Under the pieces are notes generated by a model that searched no databases, was not told the origin of the DNA, and saw nothing but the letters and a program-made list of their open reading frames with translations. 64,000 nucleotides of DNA from Atrichornis clamosus (taxonomy: Eukaryota > Chordata > Aves > Passeriformes > Menuridae). The stretch spans positions 62,001 to 126,000 of the forward strand of contig WBMZ01008632.1 of NCBI GenBank assembly GCA_013400975.1, written 5' to 3'. Position numbers and translations under genes: made by a program. Within the stretch, counting starts at the first letter, position 1; every line of letters starts with the position of its first letter. Shown here in pieces: positions 25,301 to 38,300 of this stretch.

Positions 25301-28300
25301 GGCACTGGTCACAGCATGGACAGCAGCTGTTTGCCCAAGGTATGTTCCTTCCAGACATTATACAGTTCTGTTGTCATGGCACACAGTGAGGCAACTGGCA
25401 GAAGCTGGCCAGCTACTCCTGTGTCACCTATTGCACTTCTGTAAGTCGTCCCTTAGACATACACACCTGACATGTTTCTACCAGGCAGATTTTGCAGTTC
25501 TGGCAGAAGTTTTCTGAAGTAGTAGCTTCAGACAAAACTAGCCTTTCATTGCCAGCTGACTCTAAATAACATTAGAAAGACAGAAGAGAAGTAGGTACTG
25601 CCTAAGACAGAAAAGAATCCTTCTTTTGGAAGAGTTGCATGTTATGCAGAACCCCTTTTGAGCTCAAGAAACAAACTATAGCTAACTGGAAAGGGACACA
25701 TTTTGCTCCTTGAGTTATCCCGCAGAATTACAAGTGAGAACAGGCATTTCCCTGGAGATTAGAGCAGGGCTCATTCCAGAGCTAAAGATCTGCTTCCAAA
25801 GCTTGGAGTAAGCAGACTTATAGTTGCTATGCTTAGATATATATCTCTATAAATACAGTTTATTTTGCTCCCTAGAAACAGGGTGGGAACTTCAAGGGCT
25901 GGAGCTGCGCAGCACCAACACAGCATTTAGACATGATGGCGTCAAAGGAGCCTAATTTCCATCTGCTTAGGACTTGATTGTCCAGCTGAAAGATAGATAC
26001 TAATAGATACTACTAACAAACTATTGCTCCAAGAATGGTGTGGTTCCAGGCAGAAGTACAAATGAGAGGAATGGCCAGTGTGGCTGAGAGCCAAATTGAC
26101 TCAGAGAGTAGTGAAAACATACACAACTAGGCAGCATGAGAACATTTAAACATCCAGTTATTGATACAGCCAGACTCACATGGTAAGAAGGCAAACTTCT
26201 CAGTGATAACACCCAGCACAATGATACTGCTCCTGGTGGAAATATTTTAAACCCATATTAAACATAAAATAATAGGTCTGTTTAAGTTTCATTAAACTGT
26301 CAATCGTTTCTGCAGCATTCAGTTCTTTACGGCAGAAGAATTGAGAAAGGAAAAACAGAGAAGTAGAAGGAATTGCTTCTAAATATTTCTTATTTCTTAT
26401 GAGGACGGCTAATATGAACTCAAAAAGAGAGAGATTTTTCAGTCAAACTATAAATTTCCATTTACAGGAGTACAAAAAAGAAAAATGAAAAAAATTGCAG
26501 AGACAGTAATTTTTAATACTTCATTGTATAGACAAATAGTGGTTGGTATTCTTATTATAAGGATTTTGTTTATTTTAGTGTTTAAGGGTTCGATAAAGGA
26601 CAAAGACAACACGATTTACAAAACACAAAGAACTTCTACATGAGCCCTTTCATCATGACAGTTAAGCTATATAGAAAGACACATTTTTAATTCAGATTTT
26701 TCCTCTTCCTCCCTACAGTTTTGACATCAGAATATATTCGCCATTACTACAGAACTTGTGAGATACATGCAGAAGATTTATCTAATCAAGAGACTGAAAA
26801 TGAATTGACAGAACACTAGAAACCACCACTTCTTTAAAAGAGAAGGATTAGGCTGCAACAGTCATTTGCCATTTTAGTCTTTGTAGAAATATGTTTGGGG
26901 ATTTAACAGTATTTAGCTTAAACATATTCACGTTGGATTTTTAGTTTTAATTTCCTGAATGTTCTCTTGTAATGAGATTACCCTATTGCGTGTTTTCCAG
27001 GCAGATTTTTTTTGTCTGCTGCCTAGAAAATCCTATTATTTCTTGCTTTTCATCCAAGACATATTACTGTGTTTATTGCCTTTGCAAGAGAATGGCAATT
27101 CAGATTCTGAAATTGATAGGTGTGTACACAGGTAGTATTGCAGACCTTGCCCTCTGCTCTCAGTCATAGTAAGCTTACTTTTCTTAGGGGATGGGAAGGA
27201 AATGGCTGTAAACATTGTGGGTTTTTTCCCCTCTTCTTTAAGCTTCAAGGTTAGGATTCTCAAATAAATGCTAGGCTGGAGTATGGACGGAGTGGTTAAA
27301 AAATAGCATTACATTTTTACAGCAGTCTTTGAGAGAGGCTTTGAAAAACAGTCATATAATTCTACTGAGATCATGGAAGTTTTACTTGCAGTGAGGCCAT
27401 ATTTTTGTTCTTGTCAAAGGACAGTCCCTTCCAGGCTATGGCCCACACGTGCTGATATCTGATATAACTGCATTGACAACTTGAAAGTGAACATTCAGTC
27501 TAGTTCAGATATGTAGATGCAATTGTATTTCTGTCAAATTAACCACTGTACATGGCATTAATTTTTATGCTGGCTTCGTGCCAGCTGTGAGACAACAGGT
27601 GATATTTTCTCCAGAATGAAGCTGGAATGAAGCTGCTGGACAATACCTGATTCTGCATAAAGTGGATACATTGAAGTAATTCCATCACTGGTTTTTTTGG
27701 TTGGTTTTTCTGCACTGCTGATCCAATAGTCAGTTTGTACTAGATCAGCCTTTAGCATCCCATAAATTCATTTTATATTATCTGGAGCAGGAATCTAAAA
27801 TTGTCTTGATTTTATCATAGAATGACAGTCTCACCCTCAAGTGCAGTAAGAAGAGACTGATTCCTTCTTTCCTCTGTGGAATGGTAATATATATTATTTC
27901 AATTATTTATCAGAAGAGCTTTGCAATAATTGCATTGGAATGCAATTTTAAATCTTTATCTGATAAGCAACAATTAATATTATCAAATAAACGAGTATAT
28001 TCAGAGCCAATAAAAATCACAGCACCAGTATGAAGATGATGTGTCCTTAACATTCCCAAAGTTGATTATCTGCCTTCTAGAGACAAAAAAAAAAAGCTGC
28101 TCATGTTAATTTAGTTGGCTGGAATGCAGAAGCCTAACAGCCTTGCAATGAGAGACTGATAAGGAAATGGAGACTGCAGAAAGCAGCATAGATGATATTA
28201 GGGTTTATTCATTCGTCCTGAATACTTCTTCTGGAACAAAAGTCCTCCATATACATCTTCAACAGTCAATCCAGGCATGAAAAACTGGCAAAATATTTCT

Positions 28301-31269
28301 CTCATCTGCAGTTTTGGCAAAGCATAACAGAAACTGGTATTTGCTACAATAGGCAGTAATTTTAATATGCTTTATATAGTAATATCTTTCTATGTGTGTA
28401 TGTGTTACAGCACATATGTGATGCATTCCGTTTGCATGCACAACTTGACCGTACATAGGACTCAAGTGTACTACAAACAGTAAGATATTATGCAAGTTGC
28501 TGCTTTTAAACCCTGCCAAATATAAGTTAACATGCAATAGTGGTGCATTTAGATATTAATTTTTGCCTGAGGATGCCAAATCCAATGGAAAGGCCTAGTT
28601 AAAAATTGTTCCTCTCTTTTTCTGCATAGGAAAAGTATGACTGGATAGACCAAATGGCCTGGTCTCAAACCATGTTCTTCATGCTTAAAGTGCTTGATGG
28701 CATAAACCCAGCCTAGTTAATAGATGACCTGAAGTTCCAAGATAGAGATTTCAGTCATAAACTTTCTCCTCCACTGCAGTAGAGCCTTCTACCAATAAAG
28801 GCATAGCTCACCTGTATAAGGCAAGACATTCAGCAGGGAGGTGGTTCAAAACCATGAAACAGTTTTTCCTAAGAGATAAGGGCCATCATAAACTTCAATG
28901 TCTTCCATAACTGTAAGAACCTTTTTTCTTCATTAGCTTTGAATACCCTTTAACAGTATTTCTACTGGGGGGAAAAAGGCCTCAATCAAAATATACTTCA
29001 AAATATTAAACTCACACTTCTCAAGGAAAGAGTGCAAAATAGAAAAAAAATGCAGTACACATAACAACCACAGATCTCACTGCTAATGTACCTTGAAAGA
29101 ACTTGGATCCTTTTGTGATATAACTTGTCCTAAACCAAATGGCAAAGTCAGAACTGAAAATTTTTGGTTTCCAAATTCACTGTTGTGAACCATATCAGGA
29201 TTCACAGGGATTCAGCAGGAACTAAGTCCTTCCCAAGGGATCAGCTCTGGATCTACTACATCTCACAGAAGTGGAGTACTACACATGAGCTGACTAGTGG
29301 CCTCTACTCTCAAAGACGCAGGGGGTCTTTGCTTCCACCAAACCTGAAACTGCAAGCAGAACACAACAGGAATATTTAATGGTAGTTTGCTGCTTTATGC
29401 ATGTATGTGTGTATACATAAAGGCAGTAATTCCTACTAGAATATGTTATTTCAGTCATCTGTATTTCTAATGGCTGGCTTAGTATTCAAGAGCACTATGT
29501 TGCATGCAAAAAGGATTAGGCAAGTTTCTTAACATAACAATGAAATGACGATTTACTCTGTCTGCTCATGTTCTTTATTAGGCAGCCCATACCATCTATA
29601 GTGTGAAATCAGAACATCTTTATTTTCACTATATATATGTAAACACAGAAAGCAAATGTCACTGTTGCTAATGTTTTCAGTATTCAAAAACAGTTGTGCC
29701 AGCATATCCCTGATTCTGATATTTTCTACAGAACAAATCACAGACTAATTATACTTTACTTTTAAACATACATAGCATAGCAGAAGAAACTTAAGATAAA
29801 CCAAATAGCAAACAAAGGGGAGTATAATTTGCAACCCAATTATCACTGGTACTTAGACTCTTAGACAGACATCTAAATCAGAATTTTGGCTCTTGAGTGA
29901 CAAAAATGAAATGATTAGTCCTCACTTCCAGCATCACACTGATTTCAGAAAGATGAAAGCACAAGTTTGGTGAGATATTTAACTTGCTAGTTCCCATCTA
30001 GGATTTCATCCAAGTGAAATGAAAAGTATGGAGCCAAATAAGAACTAGACTTGCTGTATCTGAGCCTTAGGCACAGTGAGCAAAAATGGTTATATTTCAG
30101 CTGATCATTACTTTCCCCTGATAAATTGTAAATGCCAATACAATTGCTCCTAGTCTTTTTCAGTGCAAAGTCAAATGTATTTGTTTTATCTGCTGCTACA
30201 ACTAACTTCTAACCTCACTCTTATATGTATGCTTTATTTTACACACCAAGTAGTTCCACTGATCTGAATCAGCATTTCAGAGACAGGATACGACCTAAGA
30301 AACAAAACTACCCTCAAATTTATCATATTTTCTTTCTTTCACTGTATCCCTTAAACCCTTCTGAGAATCTCCTTCACTAAATCAACATAATGGTAAAGCT
30401 TCCTTTGTTTGTTTGTTCGGATCGTTTGGGTTTTTGGATTTTTTTTCAGTTAGTATAATCATGTCCTTATTAGAGCTTATATTAACTTAAGGAAAAATAA
30501 ATACATAGTTTATTTCTTAAAGAAGAATACTACCCAAACTGACTCAACTACTCCAAAACTCATTTCCTCCCCCCAACACGTAGTCTCCTTAAAAATGTAC
30601 ACAAGAAAACACTCTAAAATTTATTGTAAACAGAGTTGAAGTAATTCAACTATTAATTACTCAAAATTTGATTAAAGTATTTTCATCTGTCTTAAACATT
30701 TATTTCATTATATGGCTTATTTTATTGTGGTTCCCTCCAAATTTCTTAGTGCTCTCTGCCAGTACTGATATCATCCTAAGAGATACTTTTTCCTGATAGA
30801 GAAATTCATCCAGCAACAAAGAAAACAAATAAAATTAAAAAAGGAAAAGGTTCACTCCACAAAGAAAAAACAACCATATACTAATAAATGCAGTATCTGG
30901 TTAAACATGTAGTATGGTTTGGTGTCCATAGCACTGCATTCTTTGTTGTGTCCCTGTCAAAGGGAGGCCATTTGTCTATTCACAGAGACGTTGCAAGATT
31001 AACAATACAGTTTCATTTTCTGTTTCTGTATTTATCTGATCCATCCCCTTGTCCTTATGCTAGCTAATTGCTGCAGCCTTTCATGGTGCTGTATCACTGA
31101 TAGTCTCTAAAGTTTTTTTACTATTTAACACATAATATTTTGTTACATGAAGCCAGCAGGATTGTTTATCACGGCAAAGGAATCCCAGATCATTTACTGG
31201 AAGGAATGCTGTAACATTTAGGTACATGCTATCACAGAAATTCATCCTGTGTGTTTCTCATTTCATCCT
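25301..31269. other. Unique AT-rich DNA, no gene seen
   Basis: About 6 kb with no recognised gene or mobile element. A motif-dense stretch at 27921-27966 is listed separately. Open frames are all under about 95 codons and unremarkable. Confidence 0.55.
27921..27966. promoter_or_regulatory. Near-perfect palindrome AATTGCATT-GG-AATGCAATT with paired GATA sites
   Basis: A perfect 9-base inverted repeat (27928-27936 and 27939-27947) flanks a 2-base centre. It is preceded by TTGCAAT at 27921. TTGCAAT/ATTGCAT words resemble C/EBP or POU half-sites. Nine bases downstream is a GATA palindrome, TTATC-t-GATAA (27956-27966). The next 80 bases continue with TTAAT/ATTA words. Two independent dyads within 46 bases are more than I would expect by eye in AT-rich DNA, so it is flagged as a candidate cis-element. 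No function is proven. Confidence 0.25.
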
Positions 31270-32749
31270 CCTAGGATATTGAAAGGGCTGACTGATGTTA
31301 TTGTGGGACCTCTCTTCACTGTTTTTCAATAATCTTGGGATTCCTTGAGTTACTAGTCAATTGGAAACTGGAAAATCTTGTCCCAGTTTTCAAAAAGATA
31401 AGAAGGAAGACCCTGGTAATTACAGGCCCGTGAGTCTCACTTCAGTGCCTGCTAAAATTATGGAGAAGGTTATTCTGGAAGTTACTGAAAAACACAGCCT
31501 GAGAGGCAGCACAGTCATGGTTCCTTGCCAGTACAGGTTTATGTCCTCCTTAACCAACTTAATTTCCTTTTCTGATGAGGTCACTCATCTGGTTGACCAA
31601 GGAAAGCCAATAGATGTGGTGGTTTGGGATTCTGACAAGGTTTTGATACTATCTCCCACAGTACCATTCTGGGCAAAATGGCCAGTATACCGCTAGACAA
31701 ATCCTCAATACATTGATTGAACAATTTGCTGTCAGGTTGGGCTCAAAGGATTATAGTAGATGGGGTTACATCATACTGGCTGCCCATCACCAATGGGCTT
31801 CCCCAGGGCTCAATTGTAGGGACAGTGCTCTTTAAGGTTTTTTCAAATGATCTGGATGCAGTAGTCAAATGTACAGTAAGTTTGCTGATTATACTAAACT
31901 AGGAGGAGCAGTAAACTTCTCAAAGACAGAGAGGCCTTACAGAGAGACCTGGATAAACTCAAGAGTTGGGCAATCACCGACCATATGAAATTTAAGAGCA
32001 AGTGCCAGATTCCACACCTTGGATGGGGTAATCAGGTTTATACATTTAAACTGGATGACAGTAGGGTGAAAAACTGCCTCATGGAAAGGGATCTGGGATT
32101 TTGGGTTAATGGCAAGTTGAACATGAGTCAGCAGTGCCCTGGCAGGCAGGAGGGCCACCCATGTCCTGGGGGGCATCAGGCCCAGCATCGCCAGCCGGGC
32201 AAGGGAGGGGATTGTCCCGCTCTGCTCTGCACTGGGGCAGCCTCACCTCGAGTGCTGGGGGCAGTTTGGAGTGCCACAATTTAAGAAGAACATCAAACGT
32301 CAGAGTGTGTCCAGAGGGGCGTGACCAAGATGGTAAAGGTCTTGGGGGCAAGACTTAGAAGAAGCAGCTGAGGTCACTTGGTTTGATAAGCTCAGAGAAG
32401 GGAAAACTGAGGCATGACCCCATCACAGTGTGTACCTTCTTCAAGGGGCCAGAAGAGGAGATGCTGATCTCTCTTTGGCGACTGGTAATAGCATGTGAGG
32501 ATATGGAATGAAGCTGCATCGGGGAAAGTTCAGATTGGGCATTAGATAAAGATTCTTCACTGACAGGTTCACTGGTCACTAAAACAGGCTTCCCAGGGAA
32601 GTGGTCATGGTACCAAGCCTGTCAGAGTTCAAAGAGTATCTGGATGATGCTTTTAGTCACATGGTTTAGTGTTAGATAGTCCTGTGAGGAGCAGAAAAAT
32701 TGGACTTTAAGATGCCTTCCACATTGAAATATTCTGTGATTCTCTGATC
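31270..32749 (+). mobile_element. Long 5'-truncated CR1 LINE copy
   Basis: About 1.5 kb of a chicken-repeat-1 type non-LTR retrotransposon. It begins within the reverse-transcriptase region ('gatattgaaagggctgactgatg') and runs through the RT C-terminus. The 3' end includes a 'cacatggtttagtgttagatagtcctgtgaggagcag' block and a tail 'attctgtgattctctgat'. CR1 copies insert by target-primed reverse transcription and are usually 5'-truncated like this; the tail tandem serves instead of poly(A). The 5' boundary is approximate. The copy is clearly dead (see the pseudogene entry). It is more GC-rich than its flanks, especially about 32130-32260. Confidence 0.93.
31274..32284 (+). pseudogene. Broken CR1 reverse-transcriptase C-terminal coding sequence
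   Basis: Translated segments in shifting frames follow the CR1 RT: NYRPVSLTSVPAKIMEKVI (about 31418-31474), a YRFMSSLTNLISF segment, then a GLPQGSIVG motif (about 31797-31823; the CR1 norm is GVPQGSVLG), then an FSNDLD segment. At 31881-31892 the catalytic FADD box reads FADY, and it lies in a different frame from the upstream segment, apparently after a deletion of about 4 bases near 31872. A stop interrupts at about 31694-31696. From about 31985 an MKFKSKC segment and then DLGFWVNGKLNMSQQC match the C-terminal part. The missing second aspartate and the frameshifts mean no active enzyme. Confidence 0.85.
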
Positions 32750-34811
32750 TGTGTAAATCTCTGATTCAGTGTTTGTTGATATAATACATTTATGACATAT
32801 TATGTGTAAATCTGAACCAGAGAATATATTTTTATTATTATAAACACCTTATGCTGAGTTAACAACATAAACTTTCTTTTTTCTATTATGCTCTACTGAG
32901 TTTACAATTTTAAAGTGTCTCTAAATATGAAAATTAATTCAAAATGAGGGAATAACTGGAAGAAGGGACCACAATTATGTCCTTTCTGTTGGAAGTTTAC
33001 AATATTCATTGATGCAGTTAGCTGTTCTTTTTCCGTGGGCCCTATCTCTGTCAGCATGCCTGTTTTTCTTATGACCCTGTACTACTATTACAGAAAAATT
33101 AACTTTTATTAAAGAAAATAAAGTCAAATTTCTAATGCATTCAGGACAAGAAAAAAATTGAAAAATATACTTGTGCAGTTATTTTATAAATCAGATAGAG
33201 AAAAAAGGTAACAAATGCTTGACACTAGTATTTTAAGATTGCTTTTTGTTTGGTTTTTTGGGGTTTTTTTTTTGTTAGCTTCTGAGTAACTCAATACTTC
33301 CTGTTAAGAATCTGTGACTATTCTGAAGACACAATTTCTGTCTTGCCTTACTGCAGCATGTACTTTAAACCACTTTTCCCACTTTTGTTTTTAGTTCTCC
33401 TGCTGTTGTTTCTGATAATTGCAAATGATTCAGATTTATCGTACTGAATTCAGGCTACTTTCAATCTTACACAATGTTCACATTTTTCTGATTTTTCTTC
33501 CAATCATCAAAGTTGTTTGGCAAAAATATCTTGTTTTGCCTTTATGAGACATAAAATGATGGAACATATCAGTATCTTAGCTTGATTCAGTCACTTCAAA
33601 CATTAATAACAGCAAAGTTAAGGAATTTCTGTCATTGTCTTTTTATTTTTCCTCAAAAAATACAAGAGATTGAGTGTATCTTGAGTGTTCCTTTTGTTTC
33701 ATAACATTATTACTCTCACCTACCCAGGTTGGTTTGGATGTAAATTTGTGTTTATAATAAACAGTGGAGAAAATAGTTAAATGTGCCTAGTACATTTCAG
33801 AGTTGGTCTTCTATTATGACTTTTTAGAGCAAAAAAGACATTCCACCAGACCTTTATATTTGTTAAAAATGTCCTTGCTGGATTCATACTAAGCTCAGGC
33901 AAGCTTTTATATAGTTAAATAATTATTTTTCATTAACATAAAGTTGAAATTTACATTTACATGAAGATATAATTTCATGCTCTAATTTCCCATTAAGAAA
34001 TACCTAAAATTGGTTCAGTATTTTCATTTAAATTCAGATTCTGATTTTTCTATTTCTTAATGAAAAGAAAAATCATAACTATTTCTGATGTGTCACTGGT
34101 ATGGAGCACTTGACTTGAAATAAGATTTGCATTAAATTTCCATAAAGAAGTAAGTCAAGGACCTAGACCTGCAAATATCATCAGAATCCGAAGGATTAAA
34201 TTTCTATCTTGGTGTGCTGTTTGAGCTCAAAATTTAATGGAAACTTTCAGAATTTAAAAAAGTACACAATGTGTTATATAAAGTATATAATTAAAAGGGA
34301 GATTTTTATGAATGGCAACATCCAGAGTTCTGTCACTGGCCTAATTTGTAATTTTTAAAACAAAACTTGATGTTAATATGCTCTCTGTAGCTTTGGCTTA
34401 TCCACAGGTGAGTTTAGCATCAGTAACTGACTATGTGCGATGTACGTGCCTTCTCAAGGTCAAGGTAAGGCTTGGGGTGCCTGACCAATTTACCACTTGC
34501 AGTTTTCCCTCCCAGGCATGCTACAAAAATATCTTTTTTTTGCTGACTGTTCAAATTCTGAGCTGACAGAGTAGGCACCAGAGCATTTTATGGTAAACAA
34601 ATGTATGTTTTAATTTACCGTAAATTCAGGCTTGCAAAGGACAACAATTCTATTTCAAACCTATATGAACAACGTGCAGCCCAACTGGAGAAAGCAACCG
34701 TACCAGAGCCAGCAATTCCCACCTGATATTGAGAGACTTCATTGTCTAAATTCAGTGATCTCTGCTTCCATAACAATTCTATTCTGCTTCCTCTTGGTTT
34801 TAGACCTCAGC
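32750..34811. other. Unique AT-rich DNA between CR1 and LTR, no gene seen
   Basis: No gene or transposon recognised. There is a T/G-rich run near 33240-33276. The stretch is otherwise plain AT-rich sequence. Confidence 0.55.
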
Positions 34812-35361
34812 CCACCACTAAGCACCATGCAGCTACTTGCATACTCTCCCCCTCCATCCTGATGGGATGGGGATAAGAATCAGAAAAAAAGGTAAAAACT
34901 CGTGGGTTGAGATATAGACAGTTTCATAATTGGACAAATTAAATTATAGTAATTATTATTATTGTAATGAAAAGGAGAGAGAGAGAGAAGAAGAAACCCC
35001 AAGAAAATAAAGTGGTGCACAATACAATTACTGGTCACCCATTGGCTGATGTCCAGCCTGTCCCTTGGCAGGGATTGATAGCTCCTGGCCAGTTCCCCCC
35101 AGTTTATATACCGAATGTGATGTTCTGTGGTACGGAATGTTCCTTTGGCCGGTCTGTGTCGGTTGTCCTGCTCCCCCAGATTGTTGTGCACCTGCTCCCT
35201 GGCAGAGCATGGGAAATTGAAAAGTCCTTGTCTCAGGGAAAGCAATGCTCAGCAGCAACTAAATCACCAGTGTTATCAATGTTATTCTTGTACTAAATCT
35301 ATAGCACAGAACTAAACCACATCCTGGGAAGAAAATAACTGTCCCACCCAAATCCAGGACA
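34812..35361 (+). mobile_element. Near-complete solo LTR of an avian endogenous retrovirus
   Basis: The sequence follows an LTR pattern I know from bird genomes. In order it has a 'ctaagcaccatgcagc' start block, an 'actcgtgggttgagata' block (34900-34917), an A/T- and GA-rich stretch (34937-34993), 'gatgtccagcctgtccc', 'agtttatatacc', 'ggtacggaatgttcctttggcc', a 'gtcggttgtcctg' block, 'gcaatgctcagcagcaacta', 'gtgttatcaatgttattct', and a 'ccaggaca' end at 35361. The minus-strand fragment at 22739-23040 shares the second half. No gag, pol or env sequence adjoins, so it is a solo LTR left by recombination. The 5' boundary is uncertain by tens of bases and I could not identify target-site duplications. 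Confidence 0.85.
35103..35110 (+). promoter_or_regulatory. Probable U3 TATA box of the solo LTR
   Basis: TTTATATA within 'agtttatatacc', at the same relative place as in the 22739-23040 copy. It is the natural candidate for the LTR core promoter. Present activity is unknown. Confidence 0.4.
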
Positions 35362-38300
35362 ATGTCAAATTTTTGATGAGCCTCATCTGACACAGTTTGG
35401 TCTTGATGTGAGGTATATAAAAGAGGCAGGTTTCAAATTCACAATGGATTTACTAGAATTTACAGTCTGTTCCATGTTGCAGTTTCAAAATGACGTAACC
35501 TTGAGTAACACACAAATATTGTCACAAATGGTGCCATAGTATCAACAACTGATAATTCTGAATTGTTCAGTAACCTGTACATGCAGATCTCTGACACTAC
35601 CATGAACACTGGTGTCAACACCAGTGTTTAACTGTAGACTACTAAAGGTTTTCTTTGTCTTCTTTCCAAAGTCTTCCCTAAAGAGCCTTACCCTCAGCCT
35701 CACCGTACCTAACCTTTCTCTTTACTTGCATGTTATTCTTTCCGTCATTCTCTTCCCCTTGTCTTTATTTTCAACACGAGAACCCCAAAACCACCTATTT
35801 AATATGAAGAATGTATAATTTCTCAGCATTTACATCTTTTCTCTTCCAGGCTGGCTTAAAAGGCAAGCAGGTTCTTACTGATTTTATTGAGTGTTTTCTT
35901 CTTTTTTTTTAATGTTGATATTTATTACCATTACGCTATTTATTCAACTTATGTTGACTTGTTAATTGTTTTTGAAAATTTGTCTTATTGCTCAGGGATG
36001 TGCCATCTAAAACAGGCACAGGTTTTTTGATGCAGTAGGTTGACATGTACTGTTAGTTAATGTAGATTTCTTCTTGTTCAATTATAGGAATAAAACTAAA
36101 TTATGTTTACCTTACTTGCAGAGTTTGAGATGACACTAAACAAGACTCAGTTTTCAGTTTTCTACAGATAGCATCAGGATAGCTTAAGCTTTCATTTAAC
36201 TTGATTTTGAATTTTATTTTAATCTTTCAGAAGACTCATCACTTTTATAGTCACTTTTCGATTGAGAACACCAATCTAGGTCAATCTCATAATATTATAT
36301 TAAAGCATAATGTCAAGTAGCTGAGTTTCTTTTAAGAAGGTTTTGTTATCTTTGAAAGAGGCACAGAACACAGAGTTCATAGAATTATAAAGAATCAAGT
36401 TGGACATAATCAATGCAAAATGTGAAAATACATATTCAAATGAAAAGTGTATTTCTAACAGACAAGTCCTTTAGGACAACTGAAATGGAATGCTTTCATA
36501 TCTTAAACATACTTTTATTATGACTTAATCAGAGCAATTTGATTTCATAGTTACTGGAGCAGAGCTCTTTGCAAAACTGTAACTACTATTCAATTATATT
36601 TTGTCCGTCTGCATGACATTTTTCCATTTTCATCAAGATTTTGACACAGGTCACTTAAAATCAATTGCAGAAAAAGTTTTTGAGAGACGTGTTACAGACA
36701 TTCATAAGCTCATTTCCAACCTTTCCATTATTTTTCTGGTTTAAAGTCAAATGTGTTTATGTATTTTATTGAGTCAAGAGTGCAGTGGGAGTTGCTCATG
36801 AAATGGAAGGCAAATTGAGAGCAAAGAATTATTCATTGTGATACTTCCAGTGAATGCAGCTAGGAATGTTAATACTGGCGGGGTTTTTTTAAGGAGAAAA
36901 ACTAAAGGATGGAACAGTTTACTGAATGGCCAATTAAGGTGTCATGGCAAATGTTGGCGGTATACCCCAAAGTTGTGGCCACACCTACAGAAAGTGTACA
37001 TAGCAAAAACAAAACCATGTTTCACTTCCAAGGTATTACAAATTTCAGCTTGAAGTGAATGATTACAATTTATCTGTAAACACTTTATAAATGTATGTTT
37101 GCTATTGACTACTCTTAGGATAATAATGTCTAGATTGCCAAACCATGAATACAGTTTCCCTGCATATGATACCAGAAAAGAAATAAAGTCAGCCAATGCC
37201 ACAAATAACTCACTATTTCAATTAAAATGCTGAGATTGCTGGCAGCTCCTGAGCTACAACATCAACAGTACTCTGCTCTAGGAAAATGGAAAACAATTAC
37301 TTGCCCCAGATACATTTTAAATATATTTTTTTCAGATCTTGATATTAGTCAGAAACTGCAGAAAACCCTAGTGCCTAATTTGTTTCCAATAAGTGAGTAG
37401 TTTATGACAACCAAAGGCAGCTTTTGAAAACAAGGAAGAGAAAAAATGCTTACAGACCCAGTGCACGTCACAGTCTCTTGAAAATGAAGTGCATTACGGC
37501 AGACATAAAAGAGCATGCTGTAGTAAGACAAGCTGTAATGAGTTCAGTGTGTTAGTATGCAAGTTATGAAAGATTTCTCTTCTTTAATACAACATTTTTC
37601 ATTATCATTAGTCCTTGAGGTACATGCCAACCTTTCACTGGTGAATATAAATGATGGAAAGCCTCTAGGAAACAAGGAATCACAGCTTTTTCCTTCTTGT
37701 TTTGAATTGTTGCACTACGCATCTTTGCACACATATCAAAGGCAGAGATATACAGATTCCTGACATCACAAACTGCAATCCTTAAGAATTTTTGACTGAA
37801 AATGAAAGTAATGCAAAATCAAATTTATTTCCACAACAGCTACAGTAACATCTTCATAAATAAATAGATTTAAGAAAAAAAATCGATTTAATTCAAGACT
37901 GTGGTTTAAGGGTTAATGCAAAGAAAATTACTCTTTGCAGATCTTATAAATGAAAAGGAAAATCAGAAAAACAGGGTTCTATTTTTCTCAGGAGTGGACA
38001 TTTCAATTAATATAGTCAACTGAAAATAATGTTAGCAACAGAAAAAAAGAAATGTGACGGAGCATTCTTAAATCACCAGTGGCTTTCTGCTGTTTGTCAA
38101 TGCTGTTCTGGCATTTTTGAAAAAGCAGTTCATAAGGGTAAAACCATGACCTTAGAATCTGCACTGTGTCCAAGTGCGGACCAAGTAGCCAAGCATTTAA
38201 ATCCATTCACAAATACGCAACTAGTGTGGAAGGATAGGTTTGTGCCAAACAAATCCTTCCTTTAAGCGGGTCATGAAGTTATCCTCACGTTTCCTAACTC

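Noticed and set aside
26588..26597. GGTTCGAT-like word resembling a tRNA T-arm (a similar word lies near 14008)
   Set aside because: No acceptor, D-arm or anticodon stem could be built around either site.
28640..28680. 'ggatagaccaaatggcctggtc' resembling a CR1 3' end
   Set aside because: Only a few words agree and there is no tail; too weak to call.
35414..35423. TATATAAAAG, a strong TATA-box word 50 bases past the solo LTR
   Set aside because: No initiator, CpG island or transcript-like sequence follows; chance in AT-rich DNA is more likely.
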